A stretch of DNA of 64,000 bases. Origin: Dryococelus australis. Taxonomy: Eukaryota; Arthropoda; Insecta; Phasmatodea; Phasmatidae. The position numbers and the translations under genes were made by a program. The notes under the pieces are model-generated. The model saw only the letters and a program-made list of their open reading frames with translations. It searched no databases and was not told where the DNA came from. The stretch lies in assembly GCA_029891345.1 (NCBI GenBank), contig CM057006.1, forward strand, positions 43,747,056 to 43,811,055, written 5' to 3'. Within the stretch, counting starts at the first letter, position 1, and the number at the start of each line of letters is the position of its first letter. Below, piece by piece: positions 22,119-33,553 of the stretch.

Positions 22119-22537
22119 AAGGCTGTTCACGATAAAGTGAGTACTTTTGAAGTCAATCCTTGAAAAATGTCACTGTCCCTGCCTGTATATATTTTAATTG
22201 AGTGGCATGTGCCGTCAAGTTGGTAGAAATGAATGGAAGATAGTTCCATATCTAAACGTCGAATAAAAAGTGTCACGTAACCATTTGTAATAGATTAAAT
22301 AATTTCTTTTACTTTTTTTTTTTTTTTAATTCTAACTTATCGCAGTCTTAAAATGAGCAGATTTGCAAAATATTTACGTTTGTGATGATTTCACAGTTTC
22401 GCCTGACTGACGCATGAATAAAGTGACGAGACCCATGGTAATGTTAATTTTACATACGGCGGAAGAAGACACAATGCGCATGCAAGTAGATCGTCAGCAG
22501 GGCTTTCAAAAGTGCTCATTTTACGCTGAACAAACTA
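22119..22537 (+). mobile_element. TATAG-1 element, followed directly by a Tc1-like insertion
   Basis: AGGCTGTTCACGATAAAGTG at the left; CACAGTTTCGCCTGACTGAC and TTCAAAAGTGCTCATTTTAC at the right. A second terminal piece, TATTTTACCCTGAACAGCCTATA, lies at 23107-23129 beyond the Tc1-like element. Part of the terminal sequence is therefore present on both sides of that insertion. Confidence 0.75.
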
Positions 22538-22539
22538 CG

Positions 22540-23104
22540 CTATCTACCAAAAAGTAATTGGGTACCAGTCCACAATGTTTGCTCGGTGGTTGTCACCCCG
22601 TTAGAATCTCGTAGGGCCACCTCTTGCGTCTATAACAACAGCCACCCTGTCTGGCATGCTCTCTACGAGTGTTTGCAGGACATCCACGGGGATTCGTCGC
22701 CATTCCTCTTGCAACCATTCTATGAGTTGAGCAATGGATTTTGGCCGCGCCTGACGAGCCCTCACCCGGCGATCCAATTCGTCCCAAAGATGTTCTATAG
22801 GGTTGAGGTCGGGGCTCTGGGCGGGCCAGTCCAATCGGCGAACATTGTTGTCGGCGTACCACTGCATAGTAGCCCATGAAACATGGCACCTGGCATTGTC
22901 ATCCTGGAAGTGACATGGGTCCATTCCGTAAAAACGCCTCAATGTTGGGAGCATTTCATTATCCGGAATGTTACAATAGGCCCCTGTGTTCATGCTACCA
23001 CGGACAAACACCAGCGGTCCTACGCCGAAGGCCGTGAAACACAAGTCAACTGACGTACTGAATTACATATCTTCACGGGTGTCCAATTACTTTTTGGTAG
23101 ATAG
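22540..23104 (-). mobile_element. Internally deleted Tc1-like transposon with both TIRs
   Basis: Perfect inverted ends CTATCTACCAAAAAGTAATTGG (22540-22561; first 20 CTATCTACCAAAAAGTAATT) and the complement at 23083-23104. TA dinucleotides at the edges fit the Tc1/mariner target site. At 565 bp it is far shorter than a full Tc1-like element (about 1.3-1.7 kb); it keeps the 3' half of the transposase. The left half of the gene is missing on the 23044 side. Confidence 0.9.
22601..23044 (-). pseudogene. Tc1-like transposase, C-terminal half
   Basis: 147 open codons. The second catalytic Asp is in FQDDNARCHVS and the Glu region in DWPAQSPDLNPIEHLWDEL, the standard DDE signature of Tc1 transposases (cut-and-paste, TA targets). 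A C-terminal ARGGPTRF tail is present. The helix-turn-helix DNA-binding domains and the first Asp are absent, so the product cannot be active. The apparent start Met is an internal residue (family proteins are about 340 residues). The reading frame is uninterrupted, which suggests a young deletion copy. Confidence 0.9.
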
Positions 23105-24761
23105 TGTATTTTACCCTGAACAGCCTATAATGTGCGTGACGTCTTAAAAAGCACTGAACAGGCCTCGCCTGAAGTGTGTTATTTCCCTATATCGGTACTA
23201 GACGCAAGTTTACTAGTTTCATGGGGAAACTGTGTATTTTAAACACACTTCGCAATAAACTGTAGTTGTTTCGCTGTTTAAAATGAGCATTCTTTTAAAG
23301 ACCCTGTTTATTTCCTTCTTTTCTGTTCACTTGTACATCTTTCCGTCACAAATAAAGGTTAAAAGACCCTGTACAACTAAAATAACCACACCCGTATCAA
23401 TAAAAGTACCAAAAGCTTTGCACAGGGAAAAAATAAAGTTTAATCCGAAATAAGCTCTACCCTGAATTACCAGATCAATTTGGCCACACGTATAATTTTA
23501 ATGGTTGACAATAAAAGAACGTAGTAATATGCAGCGATTATTGGAACCGACCTACAAAGCAGCATTTTCTCTCCTCCACGTGTGGACAGATTTAACATGT
23601 TATAACAATACAAAACGATGTTAGCGAAAACCAGACTCGCGTAACTACGCACGGAGCGCAGAGAAATGCATGTTGTAAAACATTTCACCATCTGTAATTT
23701 AATTTTTTGTACAATATGATTATGTTCTTTCGCATGACTACTTTTATGTTTTGAGTACGAATGAATATTTTTTTTCAAACAAAAAAATGAGTAGCAATAA
23801 TGGGCGAGTCGTAACAAAATGGGAAATTGCAACACAAGCAAATTAAATGTAAACCATAGTGTGCTACATAGAATCGGCTGTGCTTTAAGTTTGAATTGTT
23901 TTGGCCGAGTATAATAATTCGAAACCTTCTCAGAGAAAGAAAAAAAAAAAAAACGAGATATTCCACTACACATAGGGCGGGCAGGCATATTAATTTTCGA
24001 GGTACAGAAGGCGCTGTATTGAAAAGCCTGAATGAGGATTTCACTTAAGTTTATATTTGTTTTTAAATAAATAAGTATTGCGATTTTTAGTAGCTTCAGA
24101 AATGTGTCTGCTGGCTTGTGTCCGTTTTATAACCGTGTTTGCCCATTGTGCATTGCGTTTTAAATTAACGTCAGAACGTCGACATATTAGAGACTTTGAA
24201 ATGCGTCCAACATACGAGGTGAATTTAGTGTCGGAGTACGTAATGTGTCACATTTTATACAGAAGTTTAAAAACTTCTAGATCTCTACCCCCCCCCCCCC
24301 ATGCATAATTATAGTGATGAATTGCGCAATTTATCAGAAAATGCATTTAAGATAAAGGAGGAAAAATAATTTCATCTTATCGGCATGTACAGGAATGGTG
24401 TGTGTCATTTCTATTTTTAGTTATGTTCAAAGTTGAAATCGCGTTTTATTTTTTTTCCTGACACTTTTATTTATTTTTCACGCTGTCTTCGTTTTATGGA
24501 GATATTTAATTCACATCTCCTATAAAAACGTTTATTAAAATACTGTTTAATTCTTTTGTCTAAATGTTTTAACTGTTGCTCCGTTGAAACTTAAAAAAAA
24601 TATTAAGTGGGGTGTGATATTTTGTAATTCATTCACGGCAACTCCGTTAGGATCTGAACACAGACCGACAGAGATAAAAGAGGCACTTGCAGAGAAAACA
24701 GAGTCAGCGCTGTACTGGCTGTTCCGAAAACATCAGGCTATCGCACTGCGTACGTTGAAAT
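23105..24761. other. No gene recognised
   Basis: Begins with a 25-bp TATAG terminal piece. The 173-codon minus-strand ORF at 23467-23988 is the longest here. It is rich in Phe from an A-run, has no conserved motif, and is probably chance. C11 run at about 24290. Confidence 0.45.
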
Positions 24762-24873
24762 GAGAGATTAGGACGGCTCTTAAGAAGGTATTGAGAGCCG
24801 ATGAGGGTGAAACGAGGTTACAATGGAGCAGCGCCGGAATTCAAGGGAGGGGGGAACGGGATATCCCACTTGC
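24762..24873 (-). repeat. SINE S fragment, 3' body
   Basis: GGACGGCTCTTAAGAAGGT, GAGAGCCGATGAGGGTGAAA and GGAGCAGCGCCGGAATTCAA match the S body. The tRNA head is missing. Confidence 0.7.
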
Positions 24874-27048
24874 GGCTCGCGAAATTTACAGATTTAGTTG
24901 AACGTTAACATTTTCCGTGTACTTAAATTGCGTCAACCCCCCATTTTCGATTATTTCCGCTTTGCTTCAGAGCAATTTATAACATCTCCATGCCAACATG
25001 TTTTGAAAATAAAGATTCGAGTGGCGACCAATTCGTCCCCGTTTTTCCGTGCAGCGGTTAAAAAACTTAAAGCCGTTTTCCACTGAACAGATTTAATTTA
25101 CAAAACGGTCACGTGATCCGATTTAGTATGCTGATAATGTGCCATATTGGTTTTCTATTTAAGGCAGCAAGAAATTTCCACACATTCCCCAAGTAATTAA
25201 ATTTGCACATAAGTCAATACTCGTGTACACGAATTTGATTACGATGAGGATTCGTGAAATGTGAAGAGGTGATTAACACTTTGCTCGACAGATAAAATAT
25301 CAGCATCGTTAAACAAATGACTATCGACAACGTTCAAATTTAACCATACTAAATTACTAAGTTGTCAATTTGAACATGGCCTAGATTTCTGTTCCATATT
25401 ATTCTACACACTTTTTCCCGTCGGAAACTGTTCAGAATTATCTCACTCCAGTCCTCTTTCGGGGTCCGAGTGTATTTTGAATTAGGTACGTAACCCAACC
25501 AGAAACCTACACCGTATAAAAATACCAGATGGCTTGCGCACAGAGTTACCAACTTGGTGATTTTCTCACCAGATCTGGTGATTTTACATTACGGGTTTGT
25601 AGCCAAATTTCATATTTGTGATAGGTCGGAAAGTTGGTGATTTGTGTGAAAATCTGGTGGCAGATCTGGAAGACATTATCAGATAATTTCACATCCATAT
25701 TGCCAAGATTGTTCATTTCCCTGGAGTATATTGTGTTAATCTGAAGAGAGTATTAGAATATCTTGAGACGCACATTGCATGCTTTATTGCATGTGATTAA
25801 CTCTTTATAGGTGGACTGTCTTGTAGGAATTACGATACGGTTTGGATTACAACCGGAGAGCACTGTAGGCTACATTTGTACGTATTATCTATCGAGTATG
25901 TTATGAAAGTATTTCATACAAGCCTCTATTTTCGCGTTTAAATTTTGTTTCGATATCTGACAAATATACTAGATTGCGATCTAGTGATTTTCCGGTGGTT
26001 TTTGAATGTTGATTTAGAAATTTCCTCTCAAAAAAGGTGGCAGCTCTTCGTGTGCACGTTTGCGGGACACCATGGTGGTATTGTCATCTTCAATCAACAC
26101 AGCTGCACTTACTGATGTTCGGTAATGCGATTAATTATCCAAAACTTACAATGCCAATATAATGGGCCGAGATACTTAACTTTATTTTATTTGCGATAAA
26201 CTACCATCCCCCGTTCTCCCTGGAACAATAGCCAATGTGTAACGACAAAATCGGGACTTCAGACAAGTCAGATTCATGCAGAGAGGACACTACTTTAAAA
26301 ATTCATGACATATATTCTGGCTGTATTCAGTATTTTATATTGTCTAAGGACCCTTACCTGGCATCGTACCATAAAAAAGTGCAGCTAAGTCGTGGCGTTA
26401 CATGCCGCTGTTCGAATTAACAGGAAGGGCATCATCCCCTTTAGCCAACGACACGAGTCGCACTTATCAACCCCTATATCGTTCCCGTTGCTCGACTGTT
26501 TGACGTATTTCGTTCGTCGGCGTATTTTGGTCTGATACAATTTTATTTATACTCAAAACGTGCGGTTAAGATGAAATACACTTTCTTGGATTAGATTCGG
26601 AGACTTTGAGACTGCACAATTAAGTCATTTAGTTAAGAAAAAAAATGTTTAAACTATTTACAAATGGCAAGTTTACTCTCCTATCTCAGACATTTTCGCG
26701 CAAATGAAATCTTGTTATGTTCGTGTTCATATCCATGCTTTATTTCGCAGTAATGTGTACCACATAGTAGCTAAACCAACGCGCGTACCTGATAACTCGC
26801 CTGCCTGATACCGAGTAACTGATAACATGGAAGGACAAGGCTAATCGAGAGACTGGCGAAGCGGCGCGTGGAGGACGCACTCGGGGTTTACCCGTTATTC
26901 TGGTACCGAAAGTATCAGATACAAGTATACATATATCTGTATCACCTTGGAACAGGTACAGAAAATAGCTGTAACGACCCATTTCTAAACGATCTCGGGG
27001 TCTCTTCGCGAACGGGCGGGGCAGTCTTTGAGCATGCATCTCTCACGA
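24874..27048. other. No gene recognised; short TGGTGATTTT repeats
   Basis: AT-rich. At 25546-25665 the motif TTGGTGATTTT or TCTGGTGATTTT occurs four times, with CCAGATCTGGTGA partly palindromic. A related CTAGTGATTTTCCGGTGG lies at about 25980. This could mark the ends of an unknown element of about 500 bp. Nothing else is supported. Confidence 0.4.
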
Positions 27049-27288
27049 TATAGGCTGTTCACGGTAAAGTGAGCACTTTTTAAGGCCCTTCCAGCAGGCG
27101 TTAACCACCAATAAATATATCTTATTGCAGACTCAGGCATTAAATTTAGAGGGTGATAAAATGTACACACTGTGTTTATTGATCACATTGCAATGTTTAT
27201 ATTAAAAGCTGCAGGAAGATGGAAATTAGATGAAACGAAAAATTTATAAGGGCCTTAAAAAGTGCCCACTTTACCGTGAACAGCCTAC
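27049..27288 (+). mobile_element. TATAG-2 element, complete
   Basis: TATAGGCTGTTCACGGTAAA at the left and TTTACCGTGAACAGCCTA at the right, 240 bp. The best-preserved copy of this family in the window. Confidence 0.85.
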
Positions 27289-27294
27289 ATATGC

Positions 27295-28295
27295 CTTTAT
27301 CGCAGTGCACCTCCGGTTCCCGGACTTTCGCAACATGGCCACCCTATCCCCCTACCATCCCCCCCCCCCGACCAACAACAAAAACCCAATGGCGCCCCGT
27401 AGCCGGAAGCTGCAGCCACGTGAACTCCTTCCTCTATCACCTTCGTGTTGGAAGTGGGGGGAGGAGGTGAGGTGTCTTCGTGAGTTCGCGTCCAACTGAC
27501 TCACCTTGGTACGATACCTTTGACGTTGGTTGTCTTCCCCACCTCAACTCATTACTCCTCGGCCGGACATCTCGATGAGAAACTAATCGTCGCCCTTCTT
27601 CCCCACCTTCATGGGGGCTGTGAGTCGATCTCCCCCCCCCCTCTCCCCGGAGTGGGGGTTGAGGAGGAGGTGAGGTGGGGTGTCGCATCGCGTCCCGCGG
27701 GGACTCACCTGGGCACCTTCGTCGCGGTCCTTCCGTTTCTTTCGAAAGGCGGGAGCTGCCGCGGAGACTTCGTCCCCGCCGGCGGCGACGCGGCTAGTTG
27801 AAGGATGCGAGGGATTAAATCGGCAAGTAGACCGCGTCCCACGATGGCCTGCGACTGACGACTCGCTGCCCCGGGATGACTCTTGAGTGCCGGGCGTGGG
27901 GGGTCATGCTTCTTTTCCTGCCCTCCCTCCCGTCGAGTTCCTTCCTCCCCCGTACCTCCCACCATCATTGGTGCACCCCACCCCCGTGCGCCGCGAGGGG
28001 GAGAAGGCAGGAGGGCCTCCATTAACCCAAACCCTCACACGCAGCGAAACACATGTGCGGCGCGCGAGATGAGAGCGTAACACACGGACGGTCGCGCGCG
28101 CACACACACAACGACTCGGCGACGGGAAGGAGAAAAAAAATTCCTTGGTCGTCCGCGGGGGAAGGCAAGGAGGCCTCACATGGCCACGACGACCCAGAGA
28201 CAGCTCCGGGGCTCGGGCTTCCTCCGTCAGGGGTGTCCCAAAGTGTGGCGCCTAGCGGGTGCTTCGACACCGCCGCAGACGTCACTTCTTTGCAA
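27295..28295. promoter_or_regulatory. GC- and CpG-rich island, about 1 kb
   Basis: In sharp contrast with the AT-rich surroundings, this kilobase is GC-rich with many CpGs. A GAGGAGGTGAGGTG...GACTCACCT(T/G)G block is duplicated (about 27460-27525 and about 27663-27720). ORFs of 60-124 codons in all frames are low-complexity Pro/Arg/Gly and do not exclude each other, so none is called. It could be a promoter or first exon, GC-rich satellite debris, or transferred DNA. Confidence 0.3.
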
Positions 28296-28420
28296 TGTAC
28301 ATAACCCCGGGACTTTCTTTTTTCTTCGTGTCTGAGTAACGACGATACGGGCGACAATAAGACGCGCGACCGGCGCCCCGTCTCCCCTACGCGCAAGGAG
28401 CTGAACCTGCGTGCAATGCT
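28296..28420 (+). repeat. Repeat SB fragment
   Basis: ACGATACGGGCGACAATAAG, CTACGCGCAAGG and GCGTGCAATGC match SB blocks at 21165-21280. Truncated. Confidence 0.45.
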
Positions 28421-28468
28421 TTCCCCTGCAAATGAAATCTGTAGTGAACCTAAGTTTCTTCACGTGTA

Positions 28469-28891
28469 AAGGCTGTTCACGGTTAAGTGAGCACTTTTGA
28501 TATCAACCTTAGAAAAACGCCACTGCTCCTACCCGAATATATTTTAATGGACGCACAGAGTGACATTCGCCCAGTAAAGTTGGTAACGCTGGTTGGAAAG
28601 TGGTCCCCTATTTTAGCGTCGAATAAAAAGTGTTAGGTAACTACATGTGATAACGTAAGTTATTTCGCTTTCTGTTTTTTTTTTTTTAACGCATCGAAGT
28701 GTAGGAATGAGCACGTTAAAAATATATTAACTTTCCTAACGAATTTAATAGTTTCACTTGACCGACGCATGAATGAAGTGATGAGGCCCACTCCAATATT
28801 AATTTCACTTAAGACGGAAGAATACACGACGGGCATAAACGTATATCGTAAGCAAGGCTTTCAAAAGTGCTCATTTTACCGTGAACAGTCT
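28469..28891 (+). mobile_element. TATAG-1 element, full length
   Basis: AAGGCTGTTCACGGTTAAGT to ATTTTACCGTGAACAGTCT, 423 bp, with all interior blocks present. A T14 run sits at about 28677 in the usual T-rich position. Confidence 0.8.
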
Positions 28892-29218
28892 CTGAGAAGA
28901 TTTTTCTGCTTTTCCATTTCGCTGCAGGCTGGTTCGTTCGTGATTTTTGATATTCGAAAATCGGTTATGAACAACAAACTAGAGACTGCCATGTCTCAAC
29001 TCTCTATTTATTCATTCCAGTGCGATACGAATGTTTACCGAAGTATTTTCAAGAGACTGTAATTTTGTTTTATACATCCAAGAATACTTTACAAATTAGT
29101 GCTGTCTACCGGCTAATTTCCAAACTAACTATTTGTTTAATACGAGTGTTGATTAAAATAGAAGTTTATGTTCACGTATTTCGTTATATATACACACATT
29201 GGAATAGTATGTACTATT
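28892..29218. other. No gene recognised
   Basis: Short spacer between two TATAG-1 copies. Confidence 0.5.
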
Positions 29219-30053
29219 AAAGGCTGTACAGAATAGTCAGCAGTTTTGAAGTCAACCTTAGAAAAAAATCACTTCTCCTACTTGCATATATTTTAAGGGG
29301 CGTACTGAGTGACATGTTCCCAGTAAAGATGATAACAACGGAGGGAAAATAGTTTCGTACCTTAAGGGGATTATGTACGGGAACATTTTCTGTGAAATCG
29401 TCCTTTGCGCGCAAACGCGTACCTCGGTAAATAAAAGCCGCCGAAGTGCGACTTTTGACAAAGGAGGAAAAAAAAAAAAAAACTATCGCCTGTATCCCTA
29501 TCGTTTTACTTTGGTCATATTTAGTGCATTCTTCGAGAAAACATTCATGAACGTGGTCAAATATCACATTTTTAAAGCTTGCCAATGCAGTTTCCTTAAG
29601 CGGCAAGATAAAGGTACAACGATACGGGCGTAGTTTGATCTGTGGGTCTTTCATCGCGGGCAATAAAACCCCACAGGAGCGATGAAGCACTGGGCGTGCG
29701 TGTGTCGCCCGTATCGCTCTCTCGCTTCTTGACCTTGGACGCGCAGATACACAATACCCTTAACGTTGAATAAAATGTGTTAGGTAACTATTTTGATTAC
29801 TTAAATTATTTCATCAGCTTTCTGTTTTTTTTTTTTTTATATATATTAATCATCGAAGTGTAAAAATGAGCAGATTTCCAAAGTATTTACTTTTATAATA
29901 ATTTCACTGTTTCACTTAAACGACGCTTGATTAAAGTGATGAGGCTCACGGCAATGTTAATTTTACATGAGGCGGAAGAACACACAACGTGGATACAAGT
30001 AGATCTTAGGCAGGGCTTTCAAAAGTGCTCGGTTTACCGTGATCCACCTATAC
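29219..30053 (+). mobile_element. TATAG-1 element interrupted by repeat SB
   Basis: 29219-29367 is the left part (AAGGCTGTACAGAATAGTC to TTTCGTACCTTAAG). 29757-30053 is the right part, resuming at CCTTAACGTTGAATAAAATG and ending GTTTACCGTGATCCACCTAT. CCTTAA on both sides of the insert may be a target-site duplication. Confidence 0.75.
29368..29756 (-). mobile_element. Repeat SB, near-complete copy inside TATAG-1
   Basis: Read on the minus strand: CAAGGTCAAGAAGCGAGAGA, GCGATACGGGCGACAC, CCCGCGATGAAAGACC, CTTGCCGCTTAAGGAAACTG, a T15 run and TTTATTTACCGAGGTACGCG. The insertion context defines the element at about 389 bp. A 157-codon minus-strand ORF over it runs on into TATAG-1 and is not conserved. 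Its class is uncertain; the flanking duplication and T/A run fit a SINE-like retroposon. Confidence 0.6.
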
Positions 30054-30124
30054 GTCAATGCACGTTGATTGCCCAACAAATTAGTGGTATAAAATATTTG
30101 AACCAACTGACTTCTGGAAAATGT

Positions 30125-30400
30125 CGGTTAAGCCTGCTCTTTTCCGCTAAACTTCTGTGTGAACTCAATTTTACGGCGTCGCTCGTGCGCAAAACGCAGA
30201 CGAGTTCTGATTGTCTTTCCGGCATCCCGCTCTTTCTGTTCGGCGATCTTGGCGTGCACGTGAAACAAGCACAATACTGGGATTTTATTACACGTAATGA
30301 AAGCTCTATAAATTAAAGTAAGACTGTACAGTTTTATTTTTCTCCTGCCTATTAAGTAAACTGCAGATGGAAAACTGTAATCAACGTATTTCGTACCCAA
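30125..30400 (+). repeat. Repeat SB, diverged fragment
   Basis: GATTTTATTACACGTAATGA and CTGCCTATTAAGTAAACTG match SB's TTTTATTACACGCGATGAAA and TTGCCGCTTAAGGAAA. Ends are unclear. Confidence 0.4.
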
Positions 30401-30559
30401 AACTACATCTACTTCACAAAAAGTTGTTCCAGCTAACGTTGCACCTTGAGAAAGGTCAAAATGAAATCTCAATTTAGCTAATATCAGAGCTTCATCTGCT
30501 TCATATATCCTTGCAGAATAATAGGTGGACTCATTAGACATCTCAATAGTGGAATAAGA

Positions 30560-30780
30560 AAATTTCATACATCAAAAAAGTTTGATTGATTAATTCAATT
30601 AAAGTAATTGGACCAATCAATCAAATTATAGCAGATTAGCAATATGCGGATTAAATTTTTTGATCGGATTAAGATCGGATTAAGGATTAATCCGATTAGT
30701 CAAGTTGATGTCAAATTGATAATCCGATCAATCAAATGTGGGGTGAAACACCCACGCCCCTACTACTTTCGATTACTCCC
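30560..30780. repeat. GATCGGATTAAG dispersed repeat, second copy
   Basis: AATCAATCAAATT and TTGATCGGATTAAG followed by AGATCGGATTAAGG and GATAATCCGATCAATCAA. It is partly self-complementary. Related to 6080-6185. Confidence 0.45.
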
Positions 30781-30954
30781 ATCAATTCTGTACATTCTAT
30801 TTCGCCAAGGAATTTTGGAATCTGAAATAACATTTCAATAGGAATGTTGCTAGGTACTAAGTGTAGGTGGGTGGGCTTAAGTGAATATCATCACCATATA
30901 ATATTTAACAAAATAAATTTACCAAATAACTGCAAAGGAAATACACACATCTTT

Positions 30955-31430
30955 TCAAACTATATTATTATTCATACTGCGATTTTTGATCATTTTCACG
31001 ATTTCTTTCTCTTAGAATAAACTTAATGTCATAAAAACAAAACTGTACGGGTTTGGATTTTTTTTTCTGGCAAAATGTATTCCCAGGATATTTATTTGCT
31101 GAGATACACGTAAACGTGCGTACATCGAATGTACAAAAATATGTCCGGTTACACATTTCAGGGCACGCGGAGAAAACTTAATTTTTTTTTTCATAGTCCC
31201 GCCTGCCTGCAGCTCTGTCGCGCGCTTTAGTCCTTCGAGGACGTGAGCTCTAAGGCCAAGTCTCGATCGCTGGCCACTTGGTCGTGTCGCCTCTACGAGC
31301 AAGGCACCCAACAGGCGCTGCAGTCTTTCCGTCGGCGACTTGACTGGACGTGACTTTAAAGCTGCGACCCTATCATTTTACGGCGCGCTGATAAAGGTGA
31401 AAGTATGGCAGATGTCTGAAAATCACTCTG
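30955..31430 (+). repeat. Repeat SB, rearranged copy
   Basis: 30955-31160 matches the distal part of SB (TCTTAGAATAAACTTAATG, TTTATTTGCTGAGATACACG). 31195-31430 matches another SB-like segment also found at 62135-62320 (AAAGC.G.GACCCTATCATTTTAC). The order is not that of the 29.4-kb copy, so two partial copies may be joined. Confidence 0.4.
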
Positions 31431-31574
31431 AGGTTCTGCGTAGGTAATCTAGTAGCGAAAACTGATTCTGAAAACTCCCGTTTTAGCCATTTTCGCCCCT
31501 ACAAGAATTACACTTGACGTTGAAACGACAACTGAAACTTGTCTTAGTAAAATCTAAATTTTATTAGTACGTTT

Positions 31575-31918
31575 AATAATTTCATTAGTACTTTTAATGG
31601 AACGATGATACGCGTCCCTCATTCACTGCCTACATTTCTAGTACCCAATCCTGTTTACTTAATAATTTCATTAGTACTTTTAATGGAACGATGATACGCG
31701 TCCCTGATTCACTGCCTACATTTCTAGTACCCAATCCTGTTTACGTAATAATTTCATTAGTACTTTTAATGGAACGATGATACGTGTCCCTCATTCACTG
31801 CCTACATTTCTAGTACCCAATCCTGTTTACTTAATAATTTCCTTAGTACTTTTAATGGAACGATTATACGCGTCCCTCATTCACTGCCTGCATTTCTAGT
31901 ACCCAATCCTGTTTACTT
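31575..31918. repeat. 86-bp tandem satellite, four units
   Basis: AATAATTTCATTAGTACTTT begins units at 31575, 31661, 31747 and 31833, exactly 86 bp apart; a fifth start at 31919 diverges after AATAAT. Units differ by one to four substitutions. GATACGCGTCCCTCATTCAC and TTCTAGTACCCAATCCTG recur in each. Confidence 0.95.
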
Positions 31919-31929
31919 AATAATGTTAC

Positions 31930-32380
31930 GCATATCATTACAAGGGGCGTTTTTTTTCCTTCTTCTGAAGACTGCTCTCGGGAGATGTCAAATAAACTTT
32001 TAACTAGCTATATATAGCTTCAGAACAATCTGTAGTTAAACCTGCAGAAGTAGACTGATGCGTCTTCTACAAATGCTCCCAACGTTGCCTGACGAATTGC
32101 CAACACAACTGTCAAAACGGCGTAATCATGATCAAATGGTGACGTGGAAGTTTGTTTACCAATTTTTTCCAACGGACAAAACCTTCCGTTTACAAAAAAA
32201 AAAAAAGTTTAACGTACCTTGAATATGTTCTCGATGCAGGGGCACCGCACCGGAAGTTGTTAGTCATTAGGGGGGAAAAATATCAAGATATCTATTAAAA
32301 TATACTTTCATTTTGCGTATTTTATACAAAGTTTTAAATTGAAATTAATATTTGTAAATATCACAGGAAAGTTCTTACCT
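31930..32380. other. No gene recognised
   Basis: AT-rich; CAACACAACTGTCAAAAC at about 32101 and GTTTGTTTACC at about 32153 weakly recall repeat D. Confidence 0.4.
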
Positions 32381-32909
32381 AAGGCTGTTCACGGCAAATG
32401 GAGTCGTTTTGAAAGTTCTCCCTAATATCAACTTGTGTGCACAATGCATAGACTATTCAAGGTTTCTTCACCTTTTTTGAATCAAACATTTGGAAAATTA
32501 CACTATGTATGACGTGTTTAGTTATTTCATAATTATTTTATGTATCACAAGCGTTTTATACATGTGTTAACATAAAATTACCTTATTTTTGGTTGAACTG
32601 AAATTTTATGTGTATTTTATCTATAAACGTATTAGAAAAGTTATTATTTTACAAATCTGCTCATTTTCACATTTTGATGCATTAAAAGAAAACAGAAAGT
32701 GAAAAAAGAAATAATTCAAATGATCAGAAATGGTTACCTATCTCTTTTTATTTGGTGCGTTAAGATATGGAACTACTTCCTATCAATTGTTACCAACTTG
32801 AACTGGGCGCATTTCACTCAGGGTGCCCGTTAAAATATATGCAGGTAGAGGCAGTAACTTTTTTCTAAGGTTGAATTCTAAAATGCTCACTTTATCGTGA
32901 ACAGCCTTC
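32381..32909 (-). mobile_element. TATAG-1 element with a TATAG-3 fragment inside
   Basis: 32381-32446 and 32638-32909 are TATAG-1 in reverse (AAGGCTGTTCACGGCAAAT; CACTTTATCGTGAACAGCCT). 32447-32637 is TATAG-3 in reverse (CATAGACTATTCAAGGTTTC, TATCACAAGCGTTTTATAC). The TATAG-3 piece lacks its other end, so a deletion or a template-switch origin followed the insertion. Confidence 0.6.
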
Positions 32910-33003
32910 AGCAAAAAGCGATTCAGTGTTTGGGCTTATAAATATGGTATGCGCAGCTGACAGGCGCCCTCTACGTAACATCTCGTCTAGAGTCGGGGCA
33001 GTG

Positions 33004-33006
<3 letters not shown>

Positions 33007-33057
<51 letters not shown>
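33007..33057. repeat. Poly-T run of 51 bases
   Basis: An uninterrupted T tract, the longest homopolymer in the window. It could be a minus-strand retroposon tail; assembled length is not reliable. Confidence 0.9.
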
Positions 33058-33320
33058 CAAATCGGCGAGCTGCGAGTGCAAACAAATGAAAAATGCTCAC
33101 CGAATTTTATTACAGTGACCAAATTTTCGCGCGGCAGCATTCTGCAGATGCAAATTGCCGATTTAGTTTTACCATCGAGTTTTAAGAATTTTGTAGAAGT
33201 AACGAAGTAGTTTTTGACTGTTTCGTTTGGAGAGATTTCCGAAAACCATAAAAAAAACCTATATCAGAATGGTCGGATCGGGATTTGAACCCAGGTCCTC
33301 CCGAATGCGGTTACATTGTG

Positions 33321-33553
33321 AGTGGGTTAAGTGAACGAAGAGATCTGGGCGGCTCTTAACAGCGAGGCCTTGAGAGCCGATGAGGGTGAAGCGAGATAAA
33401 CATGGAGCAGCGCCGGAATGAAAGGACGAGGGAAACGAGGAGATCCCCGAGAAAACCCGCCGACCAGCGGCATCTTCCGGTACGATTCCCACATGCGAAA
33501 ATCCGGTGGTGGCCCGGCCGGGATTAGACCCCTGTTTGCCTATGTGGAAGGCG
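33321..33553 (-). repeat. SINE S, nearly complete
   Basis: The body is well preserved (GGGCGGCTCTTAACAGCGAG, GGAGCAGCGCCGGAATGAAA, GCGAAAATCCGGTGGTGGCC). The minus-strand T-arm region is degraded (GGCCGGGATTAGACCCC), so the B box is damaged. Confidence 0.75.

Noticed and set aside
23467-23988. 173-codon minus-strand ORF
   Set aside because: No motif, poly-Phe from an A-run, AT-rich composition; expected length for chance in such DNA.
27904-28396. Several Pro/Arg/Gly-rich ORFs in the GC-rich island
   Set aside because: All frames are open because of GC-rich, stop-poor sequence; mutually overlapping and low-complexity.
29217-29690. 157-codon minus-strand ORF
   Set aside because: It spans the boundary between repeat SB and TATAG-1, and other SB copies do not keep the frame.
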